Assembly: GCA_949825065.1 (NCBI GenBank)
Contig: OX463863.1
Coordinates: forward strand, 16,662,345-16,726,344
Direction: 5' to 3'
Source of the DNA: Odontocerum albicorne
Taxonomy: Eukaryota > Arthropoda > Insecta > Trichoptera > Odontoceridae
DNA: 64,000 nucleotides
Notes under the pieces: model-generated
Seen by the model: the letters and a program-made list of their open reading frames with translations, nothing else
What the model was told of the DNA's origin: nothing
Database searches by the model: none
Part shown: piece by piece, positions 63,911 to 64,000 of the stretch
Layout of the letters: each line of letters begins with the position of its first letter
Position numbering within the stretch: the stretch's first letter is position 1
Translations under genes and position numbers: made by a program

Positions 63911-64000
63911 GGGTATTCTACTCTAGAAATTTGAAAAAATCGTTTTTTCTTTTGCATATTCTTAAAGTTAAGAATATGTTCTCAAAAGGAAATTTAAAAA

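Overview
The window is AT-rich eukaryotic nuclear DNA, most likely from an insect. The reasons are intron-containing C2H2 zinc-finger genes with an acidic first exon, several mariner subfamilies, a piggyBac transposase, a Tigger/pogo relic, non-LTR retrotransposon ends, tRNA-headed SINEs, and very many minisatellites and MITEs. I cannot name the species. Only four host genes are convincing. They form a cluster of C2H2 zinc-finger genes: A on the minus strand (exon 2 at 6123-6859, possible exon 1 at 21355-21550), and B (27427-31537), C (41680-44696) and D (48737-52049) on the plus strand. B, C and D share one plan: a short first exon with acidic residues and psi-K-x-E motifs, a phase-1 intron, and one exon holding 9 to 11 fingers. 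Splicing keeps the frame in all three. The acceptor of A also requires a phase-1 donor.

Left part (1-21 kb): palindromic TA-flanked MITEs (363, 3333, 3505), a TTAA MITE (662), an 80-bp minisatellite (2011), a SINE (3970), foldback repeats, an internally deleted mariner (5092), zinc-finger exon A2, a 20-bp-direct-repeat-flanked element carrying another mariner (8177-10023), an open piggyBac transposase (10096-11997), a MITE with 35-bp inverted ends (13893-14888), two more mariner types (15033, 17249), a Tigger relic (18561-20146) and a LINE 3' end. Much of this would be intron of gene A if exon 1 at 21.5 kb is correct.

Middle part (21-41 kb): a ~111-bp higher-order satellite (21915), a 39-bp satellite of more than 2 kb (24850-27100), gene B with MITE, LINE, SINE and a 44-bp minisatellite in its intron, nested TTAA MITEs, LINE ends, an AT-rich array near 37 kb, and a 2.6-kb nested inverted-repeat complex holding another mariner (38460-41045).

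Right part (41-64 kb): gene C (with an AT-rich array in its intron and a 42-bp coding minisatellite between two finger blocks), LINE fragments with reverse-transcriptase motifs, gene D, two broken irritans-type mariners either side of a 67-bp minisatellite (54550-55890), more MITEs and LINE ends, and a 53-bp minisatellite (62205-63035).

The most informative observations are these. Two minisatellites appear to have arisen inside the 3' coding end of one LINE family. Two filled/empty site pairs inside the window show TTAA insertion of MITEs, next to an open piggyBac transposase. A SINE shares its 3' tail with a resident LINE. An 18-bp repeat directly after gene D carries the stop codon and an AATAAA in each copy. 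None of the coordinates or family calls was tested by database search. Element limits were read by eye from terminal inverted repeats and target duplications.
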